A stretch of 64,000 nt of DNA from Accumulibacter sp. (GCA_024235695.1 JACKLX010000004.1:62001-126000), one strand, 5' to 3'. Positions 1-9,161 are shown, numbered from the stretch's first letter. The notes: generated from the sequence alone by a model not told the origin. Numbers and translations are program-made.

Positions 1-777
1 GACAGTGGCCGGCATGCTCGGCGTGAACCGGCCGCGTGAGCAGCTTGCAGGTTTCGCAGGAGACCAGCCCCGCCTGCGCCCCGGTGACGACAGCGCCGCT
101 CATCGGCCGCGCTCCAGTAATTCTCGTCGGCAAATGCCGCGCAGCCAGGTCGTCGCCGTGCTTCCATTCGACGCGTTTCCAGACTTCGCGGGCGTCGAAA
201 GTGACCGCGATGGCCGGCAACAGAACCGCCAGCAGGCCCATCGCGAACAAGCCGACGCCGGGATCTACGGTAGCCAGTTGGGCGATCTTGATCAGCGCCA
301 CCAGAATGCCCAGCAACATCACGTCGTACATCGCCCAGGGGTGCATATGCAACGCCCAGCGCAGCAACTCGCCGCTCCAGTGCGGCAGTGGTGGCCGCCT
401 GGCGGCGAGCAGCACGGCCAGCATCATGAGCAGGTACAGCGCGGGGCGATCACCGCACAGAAGACGACGATCATGGCGGTGATGCGTTCACCGTCCAGCC
501 ACATCTGCCGCGCACCGCCGAGGATCGTCGTGCTCGCGTACCGCCCAACCGCCGACAGATCCATCAGCGGCATGGCGTTGGCGACGACGAACACGATCAG
601 CGCGGTAAGCGTGAGCACCAGCGGCAGTTCGAGCGGATCGCTCGGCCTCGCCGCGAGCACGAAGCCGCAACGCGCGCAGCGCGCCCTGCCGCCAATCGGG
701 AGAGGCGGAATCCGCTGCAGCAGATCGCACTCCTGGCAGGCCATCAGCGGCTGCTCTGACCTGGCCGCCTCACTCAC
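1..777 (-). CDS. pqiA: PqiA-like integral membrane protein, frameshifted, 3' end outside window
   Basis: Paraquat-inducible protein A family, an inner-membrane component of lipid-transport systems that usually work with an MCE protein (PqiB). The protein starts at 777 and has a four-cysteine zinc-ribbon (CQEC ... CARC) before transmembrane segments. Reading breaks at about 441-447, where one base seems to be missing; the next frame continues as family sequence (APALYLLMML, then several hydrophobic helices) and reaches a second CxxC (CETCKL) before leaving the window at position 1. That is the two-module PqiA plan. It lies 60 bp downstream of the fadL-like gene on the same strand. The indel may be a sequencing error, because the fadL gene beside it has two more. 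Confidence 0.8.
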
Positions 778-837
778 CTGCTACACCCGCTGGCGCACCG
801 TTCATCCGACGCACGGCCCGCCGGGGCACGGTTCACC

Positions 838-2164
838 CTAGAACTTCCAGTTGTAGTAGGCCGCAACAAAGATGGTCCCGATGTTCTTGTACGAGCCGAC
901 GAGGTCACCGCGCCCGCCTGCCACTACCGGCAGGGTACTCCGCAGATCGGTGTCGAGCGTTCCGCCGTAGAGGTACTCCCCGGCAATTCCCCAGGAGGCG
1001 CTCTTGCTCAACGTCTGCTCGCCACCGACGCCGAAGCGCCACGCCGAACCGACGGGCAGCAGGGGCGAGACCTCGCCCGACTGCAGGCTCGAGTCGTAGG
1101 CAACGCCGAAATTGAGCAGCCAGGGTTCGCTGATACGGTACTGCGCGCCGGCAGCCAGGTGCCACGTATCCTTGAAATCAAGGTCGGTGCTAAGGCTGGT
1201 GTCCTTTGACGGATTGTCGATACCAAGCTGCACTTGACCGAACTTCGACCACTGTTGCCAGCCGACGCTCCCCAGTACTGCCCAGCGATCATTCACCTGC
1301 GTAAAGATACTGCCCATGACCTGCTGCGGCACCGTGATGCCGACCTTGATATCCGAATTCAGCGCGCCACGATTGCCGAGAACCGTCGCCAGCCCAGGCG
1401 CAAGATTCGAGAACTTCGCCGAGGCCTTGAAATCGAGATCGACCTGCGAATTCCAGGTCAGCCCCAGGCGAGTACCCGGATCGATTTCGTAGAGCATGCC
1501 GAGGTTGAGACCCCAGCCCCAGGTATTGTCCTCGAGCTTGAGCCGCCCGTCGCCGAACCGCGGCGCGAAGTTGTTGATCGCCACCTGATTGGTATCTTCC
1601 CGTACATCGCGTTAACGCTCGCGCCCAGCAGAGTTTCTCGTTTACCTTGTAGGCAATCGACGGCAGGAAGGAGACACCAAGCAGGGTGGTGCTCTGAACG
1701 TAGTACCTGCCCACCCAGTCGTTGTCGTAGTTCAAGGGCATGCCGACGTTGCCGGTAAGCGCGAAGCCGAGCTTGAGCTCGGGCGACACGCTGTAGCTCA
1801 GGAAGCCGCCACCGCCGACGAACCAGCCGTCCGATCCCAGCGCGTAGCCGCCATCGTCGCGGCCCAGCCCCGGCGACGTGGCCGCGCCTGCCGAAAACTG
1901 CGCGTTACTCCACAGCGCCTGCCCGGCCGCCAGGAATTGCGTCCCCGCCAGCCGCGTCATGCCGGCCGGGTTGCTGAACACGGTCGACGCGTCCTGCGCG
2001 CGCGCGCCGAAGCCCGCCGAAGCCAGGCCGACGTCGGCCGTACCGACCTCATAGAGAATCAGCCCACCCGCCGCCACCTGCCCCGCAGCCAGTGCGCCGG
2101 CACAGCACGCGAGCATAGCCAGCATGCGGCGGCCGTCACTCATCGATCCTCGCAACTTGATCAT
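838..2164 (-). CDS. fadL: OmpP1/FadL/TodX family outer-membrane transporter, two frameshifts
   Basis: Outer-membrane beta-barrel for uptake of long-chain fatty acids or other hydrophobic compounds. A signal peptide (MLAMLACCAGALAAG) is followed by the FadL-type N-terminus (GLASAGFGARAQDASTVFSN PAGM). The frame breaks near 1630 and again near 1592; each is repaired by adding one base, which joins VNEKL to (S)LGASVNAMYGKIPN and then QVAINNFAPRFGDG. The repaired protein is about 440 residues, normal for FadL, and ends in an aromatic residue (YYNWKF) as barrel proteins do. I chose ATG 2164 over an upstream in-frame GTG because a GGTGGGTGAA ribosome site precedes it. Either a recent pseudogene or two base-call errors. 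Confidence 0.8.
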
Positions 2165-2273
2165 TTCACCCACCCTGTTTGAATGGCAGTCACTCCGCTG
2201 GGCCAGCGCGCGCTACCGCCCCACCGTTCGTCGTCAGCAATCTCGGCGCACTCTCTTCATTCCCCGATCGCCG

Positions 2274-2807
2274 TCATCGCCAGCCGACCCCGCGACGACC
2301 GACACCGACGCCGTGGAATCCGACCCCGACTCCACCACCGGGACCGATCCAGTCGATGAACAGGGCGGTCGCTCCGCCGGCCTTCGGCATCTTGCCTTCG
2401 ATCAGCTTGTAACTGTACACCAGGTCCTTGCCGTCCACGACCGGCTTGCTGATCTCGACGACGGTCAGTGTATTCTCGCCTTGCCCCGGCTCATAGACCG
2501 ACAGCGTGGCGTTTGGCGGATCCTTGCTGAAGTTGTTCGGGCCAGCGGCAGCCGTCCACTCTTCGAGATACGCCGGCAGCGTGATATGGCCGGCGATGCG
2601 TTCCGGCCGATCCGAAAAGTAGATCGTCTGCGGTGCCACATTGATCAGCCGCAGCGTCTTGTCGTCGGCTTTGAGACCGTCGGCGCTTTGTACGAACATC
2701 AGTTGGACCTTGCTTTCCGCAGCAACTGCCGGGCTGAACAGCGACCCCAGCGGAGTAGCGGCGACCGCCAACAGCGCGGCCGCGACGAACTTGCGTCTTG
2801 TTTTCAT
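2274..2807 (-). CDS. exported protein of unknown function with Gly/Val/Arg tail
   Basis: A 177-residue protein with an N-terminal export signal (MKTRRKFVAAALLAV...AVAAE); the RRKF start could suit the Tat route as well as Sec. ATG 2807 is preceded by GGAAAGGAAGG. The body (QLMFVQSADGLKADDKTLRL, then segments on NVAPQTIYFSDRP and NTLTVVEISKPVVDGKDLVY) looks like a compact beta-rich domain. The last 25 residues are almost only Gly, Val, Arg and Phe. I do not recognise the family firmly. It is the first of several small exported proteins in this stretch. Confidence 0.65.
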   Translation of the reverse strand: MKTRRKFVAAALLAVAATPLGSLFSPAVAAESKVQLMFVQSADGLKADDKTLRLINVAPQTIYFSDRPERIAGHITLPAYLEEWTAAAGPNNFSKDPPNATLSVYEPGQGENTLTVVEISKPVVDGKDLVYSYKLIEGKMPKAGGATALFIDWIGPGGGVGVGFHGVGVGRRGVGWR

Positions 2808-2919
2808 TTGCCTTCCTTTCCATTCATCGCACACAAGAAGACCTATTCCCTTCGCCGGACAGCACTGCCAGACGCGGACGTCACCTTGGTCAGGCGCCGA
2901 CATGGGTGGCTCACCTCAG

Positions 2920-3330
2920 TTACTGCGCGATCTGATTGACGATCTTGGCTTTCGCCGACTCGTAATCACTGGCGCTGATCAGGCCCTGGTCATAGAGCGA
3001 CTGCAGTTCCTGCAACCTCTGCTGCGGCGTCCTGGTCTGGCTGGCGCGCGCTGCGGCCTGATCGGCAGCGGCCGCCGCCTGTTGGGCGGCGGCCGCTGAT
3101 GCATTGGCGGCGGCCTGCGCCGACGCCGCGGCTGCGGCCTCCTGCGAGGCGGCAGCGCTCTCGGTGGCCACCGCAGCGGTGGTCGCCGCGCCGGCAACGA
3201 TTACCGTCCGCCGTGCGGCACGACGCCAGACGCCGAAAATCGCCCAGGCGGGCTGCGTGCACACCAGCAGAGCCAGCCCGCCCAGCAGCTTCCGTCGTGA
3301 AAACATCCTGTCCGTTGCGGTTTGCTTCAT
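2920..3330 (-). CDS. small exported Ala-rich protein with C-terminal SHOCT domain
   Basis: 136 residues. An export signal (SRRKLLGGLALLVCTQPAWA) is followed by an Arg-rich patch (RRAARRTVIVAG), a long Ala/Gln-rich stretch likely to form a helical coiled coil, and a C-terminal short domain (QRLQELQSLYDQGLISASDY ESAKAKIV) that matches the SHOCT pattern: a short helix, GLIS/T, then E-x-x-K. SHOCT domains occur as appendices of membrane or exported proteins, probably for oligomerisation. GGAGACGGAAG precedes the start. No enzymatic motif. Confidence 0.7.
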   Translation of the reverse strand: MKQTATDRMFSRRKLLGGLALLVCTQPAWAIFGVWRRAARRTVIVAGAATTAAVATESAAASQEAAAAASAQAAANASAAAAQQAAAAADQAAARASQTRTPQQRLQELQSLYDQGLISASDYESAKAKIVNQIAQ

Positions 3331-3357
3331 CTTCCGTCTCCTTGTCCAGTCACGCGA

Positions 3358-3972
3358 CTACCTGCTTCGCGTGTAGCGCAGTTCCATCATCTTGAACATC
3401 TTGCTTCCCAGGCCCTTGCCCCACAACTCGGTGACGTGGCCGCCGTCGTCGGAAACCTTCATGCGCAACTCGACCGGCGAAGGCTTGCCGGTCAGCGGGT
3501 CGGGAACCGAGCCCTTCATCGTCGCCGACTTGCCGGAGGCGTCGAAGCCGCCCTGGTACCAGATCATGCCGGTACTGCCGTTGTCCATCCAGGTCGCTTG
3601 ATACAGCTTGCTGACGTTGTCGAAAGCAATGTAGCCGATGCCACTGAAGGGCTGACCCTGCAGATCGCCGGAGAGCATCATCTGGACGTAGCGATCGCCA
3701 AGCACCCAGGCGCTGACGCTGGTCGCCGAGGATTCGACCGGCGGCTTCGACGGATCGACCCAGGTGCGGATGACGACGTCGAAGGTACCGATCATCGCCT
3801 GCAGCCGCTTCTGGCCCTCACCCGGGGTCATCGCCTTTTCAAGCGCCTTGGCCTCGGCAGATTCCTTCGCCGCAACGTTGGCGGCCGCCTGGCTGGCGTC
3901 TTTCGCAAGTACCGGGTTGGCGAGACAGAGGATGGCAGCCAGCAGCCCTGCCAGGCGATAAGACGTTTTCAT
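3358..3972 (-). CDS. exported DUF1579-family protein
   Basis: 204 residues with a clear signal peptide (RLAGLLAAILCLANPVLA). The core (LQAMIGTFDVVIRTW, GDRYVQMMLSGDLQGQPFSG, GIGYIAFDNVSKLYQATWMD, TELWGKG) matches DUF1579, lipocalin-like beta proteins of unknown function. An in-frame TTG lies two codons upstream, but GGAGG is 7 nt before ATG 3972 and only 1 nt before the TTG, so ATG is the start. Probably periplasmic. Confidence 0.75.
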   Translation of the reverse strand: MKTSYRLAGLLAAILCLANPVLAKDASQAAANVAAKESAEAKALEKAMTPGEGQKRLQAMIGTFDVVIRTWVDPSKPPVESSATSVSAWVLGDRYVQMMLSGDLQGQPFSGIGYIAFDNVSKLYQATWMDNGSTGMIWYQGGFDASGKSATMKGSVPDPLTGKPSPVELRMKVSDDGGHVTELWGKGLGSKMFKMMELRYTRSR

Positions 3973-4069
3973 TTTCAAGCCTCCTTTTCAATCAAGAATC
4001 TGTAGCCGGAAACCCCTGATGCCTATTGCTCGCCCAATTCTTGGCACCACCTGCGGACAGCGCCATAGC

Positions 4070-4495
4070 CTATCGATAGCGGCGGCGAACCGGTCCTCGA
4101 TTACCGGCAGCGCCGGGCTGGTCAACTCCCGGATCACGCCCGACGTTGCCTGCCGCGCCGGGCTGGTTCACCCCGCGGTCCCGTCCGACGTTACCCACCG
4201 CCCCAGGCTGGTTGACGCCCGGATCGCGCCCGAGGTTGCCAACGGCACCAGGCTGGTTGACACCCGGGTCGCGCGCGGTATTGCCGACGGCGCCAGGCTG
4301 CTTGACGCCCGGGTCAGGCGCGGTGTTGCCCAAAGCCCCCGGCTGGTTGAATCCGCGGTCGCGAGCGTTCGCCGTACCGGCTAGGGCTGTGATCATGGCG
4401 CCGACGATCAGCGCAGCCGTCCACTTGCCTCCGGCACCATTCCTCGTGCCGGCTGCTCTTTCACAAGACGGTGTCGATTTCATCTTCATCTCCAT
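4070..4495 (-). CDS. small exported protein with six 15-residue tandem repeats
   Basis: 141 residues. ATG 4495 follows a GGAGG at 9 nt. A basic N-terminus and hydrophobic segment (WTAALIVGAMITALAGTANA) form a signal peptide with an A-x-A cleavage site. The mature part is nearly all repeat, consensus RDPGVNQPGAVGNxx, six copies, ending PVRRRYR. With Pro-Gly pairs and regular Asn/Gln it is probably disordered or forms a repetitive extended structure at the surface. No known family recognised. Its arginine-rich tail resembles the tails of neighbouring small exported proteins. Confidence 0.6.
   Translation of the reverse strand: MEMKMKSTPSCERAAGTRNGAGGKWTAALIVGAMITALAGTANARDRGFNQPGALGNTAPDPGVKQPGAVGNTARDPGVNQPGAVGNLGRDPGVNQPGAVGNVGRDRGVNQPGAAGNVGRDPGVDQPGAAGNRGPVRRRYR
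4094..4363 (-). repeat. six tandem 45-bp coding repeats
   Basis: Each 45-bp unit encodes one 15-residue copy (RDPGVNQPGAVGN plus two variable residues). Copies differ mostly at the variable pair (TA, LG, VG, RG) and at V/F, N/K/D and V/A/L positions, so the array is old enough to have diverged, yet all copies stay in frame. Confidence 0.8.
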
Positions 4496-4754
4496 CGTAG
4501 TCACCCTCCGCTCACATGCCGGCGATCGGGCGGATCGTCCGATGCCAGGCTCGCCGGCCATTGCGAAAGTGCCCGTCCCGGATATTATCCATCGCCTTGG
4601 ACCTCGCCAGCTACCTGGCCGAGGTCGCCCCGCGCTTCGCCATCGCCTGCAACGCGTGGAGACCTTCGCCCACCAAGAACGCGATTGTCGACCGTTCCGT
4701 ACCGTGTTGCTTGATAATTCGCGACATCGCCACGTGATAACTGTCAAGCTCACC

Positions 4755-5843
4755 ATGCGGAATGACCAGGCCATGTTGCCCTACAAGAACGCCTGTGGCG
4801 AAATTCCCGACGGCCTTGTTCGCATCGGACCCCTGACGAACATCGCGCAGGCGATCGAGCGCTTCGACGTCGACGCGGAGGCACTGTTCGCGAGCGTCGG
4901 ACTCAGCAGCGAGCTGTTCACCGACCCCGACAACCTGATCTCGCCGCACACCTATGGCGAACTGCTCGAGCGCTGCGCGACACTTACCGCTTGCCCGCAC
5001 TTCGCGTTGCTTCTCGCGCAGAGTCAAGGCGCTTCGTCGCTCGGCGCGGTCGGCGAACTGCTGCCGCACTGCGCCGACGTCGCCACTGCACTGGCGTACC
5101 TGCAGAACTATCTGCATCTCCATGACCGCGCGGGGATGGCGACACGTACGATCGAAGGCAACACCGCCACCCTCGGCTACACCCTGTTCGCCGGACCGAT
5201 AATCGGCGTCGACCAGATCTACGACGGCACGTTGGTCATCGCGCAGAACATCATGCGCCTGTTGTGTGGCCCGAACTGGAAAGCACGCGCGGCGCTGCTC
5301 TCGCGACGCCGCCCAAAGGACGTGCGACCGTATCGACAGGTCTTTCAGTGCCCGGTCGAGTTCGACGCCGCGAGTTCGTTGCTGGTCTTTCCCGCCAGCG
5401 ATCTTAGCCTGCCGGTCGCCGGTGCCGACGCCGGTCGCTGCAAGCTGTTGCAGGAGGAACTGGAAAGCCTCCGCGATCGTCACGACCTTGACCCGGTCGC
5501 GCAGACTCGCCGCGTGGTGCAGGCGATGGTCGTCCTGCAGCGCTGCTCGCTGGCCGGGGTCGCCGGCGAGCTGTCGATGAACCCGCGCCGGCTGAACCGC
5601 CTGCTCGCGCGCCAGGGAAGCAGCTATCGGCAACTACTCGACGAAACGCGTTGCGGCCTCGCGCAGCGGCTGATCTGCAATACCGACCTGTCGCTTGGGC
5701 AAGTCGCCGAGATCCTCGACTATTCCAGCGCCAGCGCGTTCACTCATGCCTTCAAGCGCTGGAAGAAGGTCGCGCCGCTGGAGTGGCGGCAAAGCCATGG
5801 CCGCGCGGCCGCTAGCGCCGCACACCAGCTCGATTCACGTTAG
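4755..5843 (+). CDS. AraC-family transcriptional regulator
   Basis: 362 residues. The N-terminal two-thirds matches the 'arabinose-binding' domain found in OruR-type AraC regulators (GLSSELFTDPDNLISPHTYG ... SSLGAVGELLPHCADVATAL). The C-terminus is a double helix-turn-helix (LQRCSLAGVAGELSMNPRRL NRLL, then SLGQVAEILDYSSASAFTHAFKRW as second motif). The frame is open far upstream, but the coding-like part starts here. It is divergent from the repeat-protein gene and 58 bp upstream of the DUF2092 gene, so it may control one or both. Ligand unknown. Confidence 0.85.
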   Translation: MRNDQAMLPYKNACGEIPDGLVRIGPLTNIAQAIERFDVDAEALFASVGLSSELFTDPDNLISPHTYGELLERCATLTACPHFALLLAQSQGASSLGAVGELLPHCADVATALAYLQNYLHLHDRAGMATRTIEGNTATLGYTLFAGPIIGVDQIYDGTLVIAQNIMRLLCGPNWKARAALLSRRRPKDVRPYRQVFQCPVEFDAASSLLVFPASDLSLPVAGADAGRCKLLQEELESLRDRHDLDPVAQTRRVVQAMVVLQRCSLAGVAGELSMNPRRLNRLLARQGSSYRQLLDETRCGLAQRLICNTDLSLGQVAEILDYSSASAFTHAFKRWKKVAPLEWRQSHGRAAASAAHQLDSR

Positions 5844-5901
5844 ACTAAGCCACCCGTCAGGCCACAAACGCGGGATCTCCATTCAGAAAAGGTAGCCTCC
5901 A

Positions 5902-6711
5902 ATGAATCCAGATGTACGAAAACCAGTCAATTTCTCAATTCGCAGCGTTCCCGTGCTGGCGCTTTCCGTAGTCCTTGCCCTGGGGATATCGACCAGTGCC
6001 AGCGCCGATGAGGCAGATGCCAAACGACTGCTCAAGGGCATGTCGGATTACCTGGCGGCGCAACAGGCGCTCTCGTTCAGCTACGACGCCACGCTCGAGG
6101 TGGTCACGCCTGAAGACCAGATTCTCGGGCTGGCGAGTTCAGGCAAGGTCGTCGTCAACCGGCCCGACAAGATTCGCGCGACGCGCGCCGGCGGCTTCGC
6201 CGATGTCGACATGACATTCGATGGAAAAACGCTGACCATCCTGGGCAAGAATCTGAATCAATACACCCAGGTCGAGATACCCGGCTCGATCGATCATCTG
6301 GTTGACGTGATGCGCGACAAGTACGATCGCCCCCTCCCTGCCGCCGACCTGCTGCTGACCAATTCCTACGAGATGCTGATGGACGGTGTCGAAGATATCA
6401 AGGATCTGGGCAGTGGCGTGATTGGTGGCGTCGAGTGTGACTCACTGGCTTTTCGCAGCAAGGACGTCGATTGGCAGATCTGGATCGCGCATGGCGACAA
6501 GCCTTATCCCTGCCGCTATGTGATCACCTCCAAGCGCGTGCCGAATGGCCCGAGCTACAGCATCCAGTTCAGCGACTGGAAGACCGGCAAAGCGGTGACG
6601 GCAGGTAGTTTTGCCTTCAAGAATTCAAGCAAGGCCAGCAAGGTCAAGATTGAAGAGCTTAAGGGTACGGGTGACTTGCCCGAACACTTCACCAAAGGAG
6701 CAAGCAAATGA
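5902..6711 (+). CDS. exported DUF2092-family protein
   Basis: 269 residues with a signal peptide (VPVLALSVVLALGISTSASA) and the DUF2092 layout: an N-terminal helix (LLKGMSDYLAAQQALSFSYD), then a beta-rich body (SSGKVVVNRPDKIRATRAGG, MTFDGKTLTILGKN) and a late IEELKGTGDLP. DUF2092 proteins resemble the lipoprotein carrier LolA/LolB fold, so a periplasmic lipid-binding role is possible but unproven. It overlaps the next small gene by 4 bp (ATGA), so the two are translationally coupled. Confidence 0.8.
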   Translation: MNPDVRKPVNFSIRSVPVLALSVVLALGISTSASADEADAKRLLKGMSDYLAAQQALSFSYDATLEVVTPEDQILGLASSGKVVVNRPDKIRATRAGGFADVDMTFDGKTLTILGKNLNQYTQVEIPGSIDHLVDVMRDKYDRPLPAADLLLTNSYEMLMDGVEDIKDLGSGVIGGVECDSLAFRSKDVDWQIWIAHGDKPYPCRYVITSKRVPNGPSYSIQFSDWKTGKAVTAGSFAFKNSSKASKVKIEELKGTGDLPEHFTKGASK

Positions 6712-6899
6712 GCAGGCTGAAACCAGTTGCAGTTTTCGTGTTTGCCACGGCGATCATTGTTCTCGGATCTGAAGTTGGCGAGCAGCTCGCGATTCCGGGG
6801 ATTCACGGCGTCGTCCCGAACGCCGAAGCCGTCGTCGGCCGGCCGCTGACGCCGGTGAGCTACGCCGGCGTCGCACGTCGCACCGCGCGACGTTATTGA
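6708..6899 (+). CDS. small exported or anchored protein coupled to DUF2092 gene
   Basis: 63 residues: an N-terminal hydrophobic segment (LKPVAVFVFATAIIVLG), then a short tail ending VSYAGVARRTARRY. Its start overlaps the stop of the DUF2092 gene (ATGA) and a ribosome site (AAAGGAG) lies within that gene's last codons. The Arg-rich tail resembles the tails of other small exported proteins nearby. No function known. Confidence 0.6.
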   Translation: MSRLKPVAVFVFATAIIVLGSEVGEQLAIPGIHGVVPNAEAVVGRPLTPVSYAGVARRTARRY

Positions 6900-6935
6900 G
6901 AAGCAGCCGGATTATCGCTGCAAGTCTGGCGATGC

Positions 6936-6993
6936 GATGGCCTGGCCGGGAAGCTGAGCGCGTCTAGCGCACGCTTTCCCCCGCCAGGCCATC
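6936..6993 (+). terminator. long inverted repeat after the DUF2092 operon
   Basis: GATGGCCTGGC at 6936 pairs with GCCAGGCCATC at 6983, with an inner GAGCGCG / CGC stem. It lies about 37 bp after the stop at 6899. There is no T tract, so it may stabilise the mRNA 3' end rather than terminate transcription by itself. Confidence 0.45.
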
Positions 6994-7445
6994 GAGCCTG
7001 AATCACCTTCACTCAGCGCGTTCGACGTCGTGCCGCTGCGACCCTCGACACACACGCGCGCAACGCCATCTCCGGTGACCGCCAGGAGCGCCGTTCGGCG
7101 CAATGCGCCTCGTCCGGCATCCGGCCATCGACACCCGGCAACGATGCCGTCTTTGGAGACCCGCCGATCCTGGCTTCAATCGCGCCAGCATCGCCTGCCG
7201 CGGGCAGCAGATCCAGTCGCACCCGCAGTCGCTAGGTCCAGCGCCAGTTCGGCAAGATCTGCGAGGCTTCGCAGCGAGCTTATTCTGGTGTTGAAGGAGT
7301 CTGCCGCCGAACCCGGCAAGGCGAGTGGACCGACAGCGTGCGCCGCAGTGCAGGCCGTCATGCGTTCGACACACGAGACCGCTACGCTGGTCGAGTGCGT
7401 CCGCGCGCGAGCGCCGGCCACGACTTTCACTGCCAGGAGGCACAG
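6994..7445. other. intergenic region, no convincing gene
   Basis: About 450 bp between the long hairpin and the HBM-HAMP gene. Open frames exist on both strands, but their translations are Arg/Ala/Ser/Pro-rich in the way typical of non-coding high-G+C DNA, and none has a ribosome site or recognisable motif. The last part must hold the promoter and the GGAGG ribosome site of the gene at 7446. Confidence 0.5.
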
Positions 7446-9161
7446 GTGGACAAGTTGTTCAGCAAATTGCGCATTGGCGAGAAGATCGGCCTTGGTTTCG
7501 CACTCGTCGGGCTGCTGTTCGTCGGCGTCGTCTGGCACGACCGCCAGACGCTGCAGGGCGTTCTCGGCGACTATCAGCAGTTGCAGGGCTTCGGGCTCCG
7601 CAAGTCACTGGCGCTGGAAATCGAGATCGAGCTGGCCGCCGTGCGCGACGCCGAGAAGGGCTTCCTGCTCGACCGCCGGGAGGCGTTTGCCGAGGAGGCC
7701 AGCAGGCGCTTGCAGAACCTGCGCGACAAGGTCGCGGCGCTGGCCGCGGTAGACCAGGACTCGCGGCAAACCGCCGACTCGCTGCTGGCGCTGGTGACTA
7801 CCTACCAGAAGAGCTTCGACGCCGTCGCCGAAGCCTGGCGGGTCATGGGTCTCGACGAGAACACGGGGCTGCAGGGCGCTTTCCGCAAGAACGTCCATCG
7901 CCTGCAGGAGCTTTCGGCCGGCTACAACGTCGACCGCCTGTACACGCTCCTGCTGCAAATCCGGCGCAGCGAGAAGGACATCGCCTTGCGGCAGGATCCG
8001 GCGTACCGCGAGCGCGTGCGCAAGCTGCTCGCCGAACTGCAACAGGCGGTCGAAACCTCCGAACTGCAGACTCCGGTCCGGCAACAACTGCTCAGCGAGC
8101 TGGCGGCGTACGCCAGCACCTTCGAACCTTATGCCGAAAGCGCCCTGAAGGCTGGCAACATCAACGGTGGCAAGGGGCCGTTTCGCGACGCGGCGCACCG
8201 CATCGAAGCGCTGCTGCAGGCCTACCACGTCGCCAATCTGGAAGCCAGCGTGCTGCAGTTGCGCCGCCGCGAGAAGGATTTCCTGCTCCGTGGCGACGAC
8301 TCCTACCCGCCGATGGTCGTCGAAATCGCCACGACGATTCGCGCGCAGATCGCCGCATCGGCCTTGTCCAACGCCGACAAGGCCCTGCTGACCGGCCTGC
8401 TGCAGGATTACCAGCGCGATTTTCTGGCGCTGGTCGCGCAGAGTGCCAGCATCAGCGTGCTGACCCGCGAGATGAACGAGGCCGCCGAGCGCATCGCGCC
8501 GCTGGTCAAGCAGAACGTCGACCAGGCGAATCAGATGATGGCCGCCCGCCTGGCCGAAATCGAGGTTTCATCGGCGGCCAGCGTCCGCGGGAGCCTGATC
8601 GTCATGGCCTGCGCGATCGCGTTGGCGATCATCTTCGCGCTGGCGATCACCACGCGCATCGTTCGCCCGGTGCGGCAGATGGCGGGATTGCTCGACGATC
8701 TGGCCTACGGCAGGCCGACCAGCCACGTGCCGACGGTCAGCGACGGCCGTGACGAGATCAATGCGATGGGTGAATCGCTGAACGCGCTGGTCGACCACCG
8801 GATGACTTTCCTGCGCTGGTGGAAGGAATCGATGGACGAGGTGAGCGCCCGCCGCGAGTTGCTACAGGCGGGCAGCGACGAGGAGAAAGACGAGGCGATG
8901 AAGGATCTGCGCGCGGCGACCATCGCCAAGCTGCAGCAACTCAACGCCATTCGTGGCCGCCTGCTGCAGCACGGCGAGCGTGTGCGAGAGGTCTCGCAGC
9001 GCATCCAGGCGGCGCCCGGCAGCGTCAGCGCTGCCGACGCGACGGCCCTCGAACATGCGGCCCTGGCGATGGCGACATTGTTCGAAGTGCTGGCCAGGGA
9101 AGACGCGCCGGCTGCCGAGGACATGCCTGCCGCCGCTTCGACGCCGACCAGCAGCGCCTGA
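7446..9161 (+). CDS. HBM-type membrane sensor with HAMP but no output domain
   Basis: 571 residues, GTG start, AGGAGG 5 nt upstream. TM1 is at about residues 13-31. A long periplasmic all-helical region follows, containing two sets of the repeated motif (RDAEKGFLLDRREA and RRREKDFLLRGDDS), the mark of the helical bimodular (HBM) ligand-binding domain seen in McpS-type chemoreceptors. TM2 is at about 380-403 (VMACAIALAIIFALAI), then HAMP (RIVRPVRQMAGLLDDL). The remaining ~115 residues are helical and lack the chemoreceptor hairpin, a histidine kinase core, GGDEF or EAL. The family member that binds TCA intermediates suggests a carboxylate ligand, but this is only inference. Confidence 0.8.
   Translation: MDKLFSKLRIGEKIGLGFALVGLLFVGVVWHDRQTLQGVLGDYQQLQGFGLRKSLALEIEIELAAVRDAEKGFLLDRREAFAEEASRRLQNLRDKVAALAAVDQDSRQTADSLLALVTTYQKSFDAVAEAWRVMGLDENTGLQGAFRKNVHRLQELSAGYNVDRLYTLLLQIRRSEKDIALRQDPAYRERVRKLLAELQQAVETSELQTPVRQQLLSELAAYASTFEPYAESALKAGNINGGKGPFRDAAHRIEALLQAYHVANLEASVLQLRRREKDFLLRGDDSYPPMVVEIATTIRAQIAASALSNADKALLTGLLQDYQRDFLALVAQSASISVLTREMNEAAERIAPLVKQNVDQANQMMAARLAEIEVSSAASVRGSLIVMACAIALAIIFALAITTRIVRPVRQMAGLLDDLAYGRPTSHVPTVSDGRDEINAMGESLNALVDHRMTFLRWWKESMDEVSARRELLQAGSDEEKDEAMKDLRAATIAKLQQLNAIRGRLLQHGERVREVSQRIQAAPGSVSAADATALEHAALAMATLFEVLAREDAPAAEDMPAAASTPTSSA

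Noticed and set aside
4094..4363. The 45-bp repeats as a CRISPR-like or non-coding array
   Set aside because: No spacers; units are contiguous, in frame and encode the same peptide, so they are coding tandem repeats.
4146..4754. In-frame upstream extension of the AraC gene (about 200 residues)
   Set aside because: It is antisense to the repeat-protein gene and just mirrors its repeats; family similarity begins only after 4755.
6994..7443. Open frames on both strands before the HBM gene
   Set aside because: Composition is that of random high-G+C DNA, with no ribosome site or motif.
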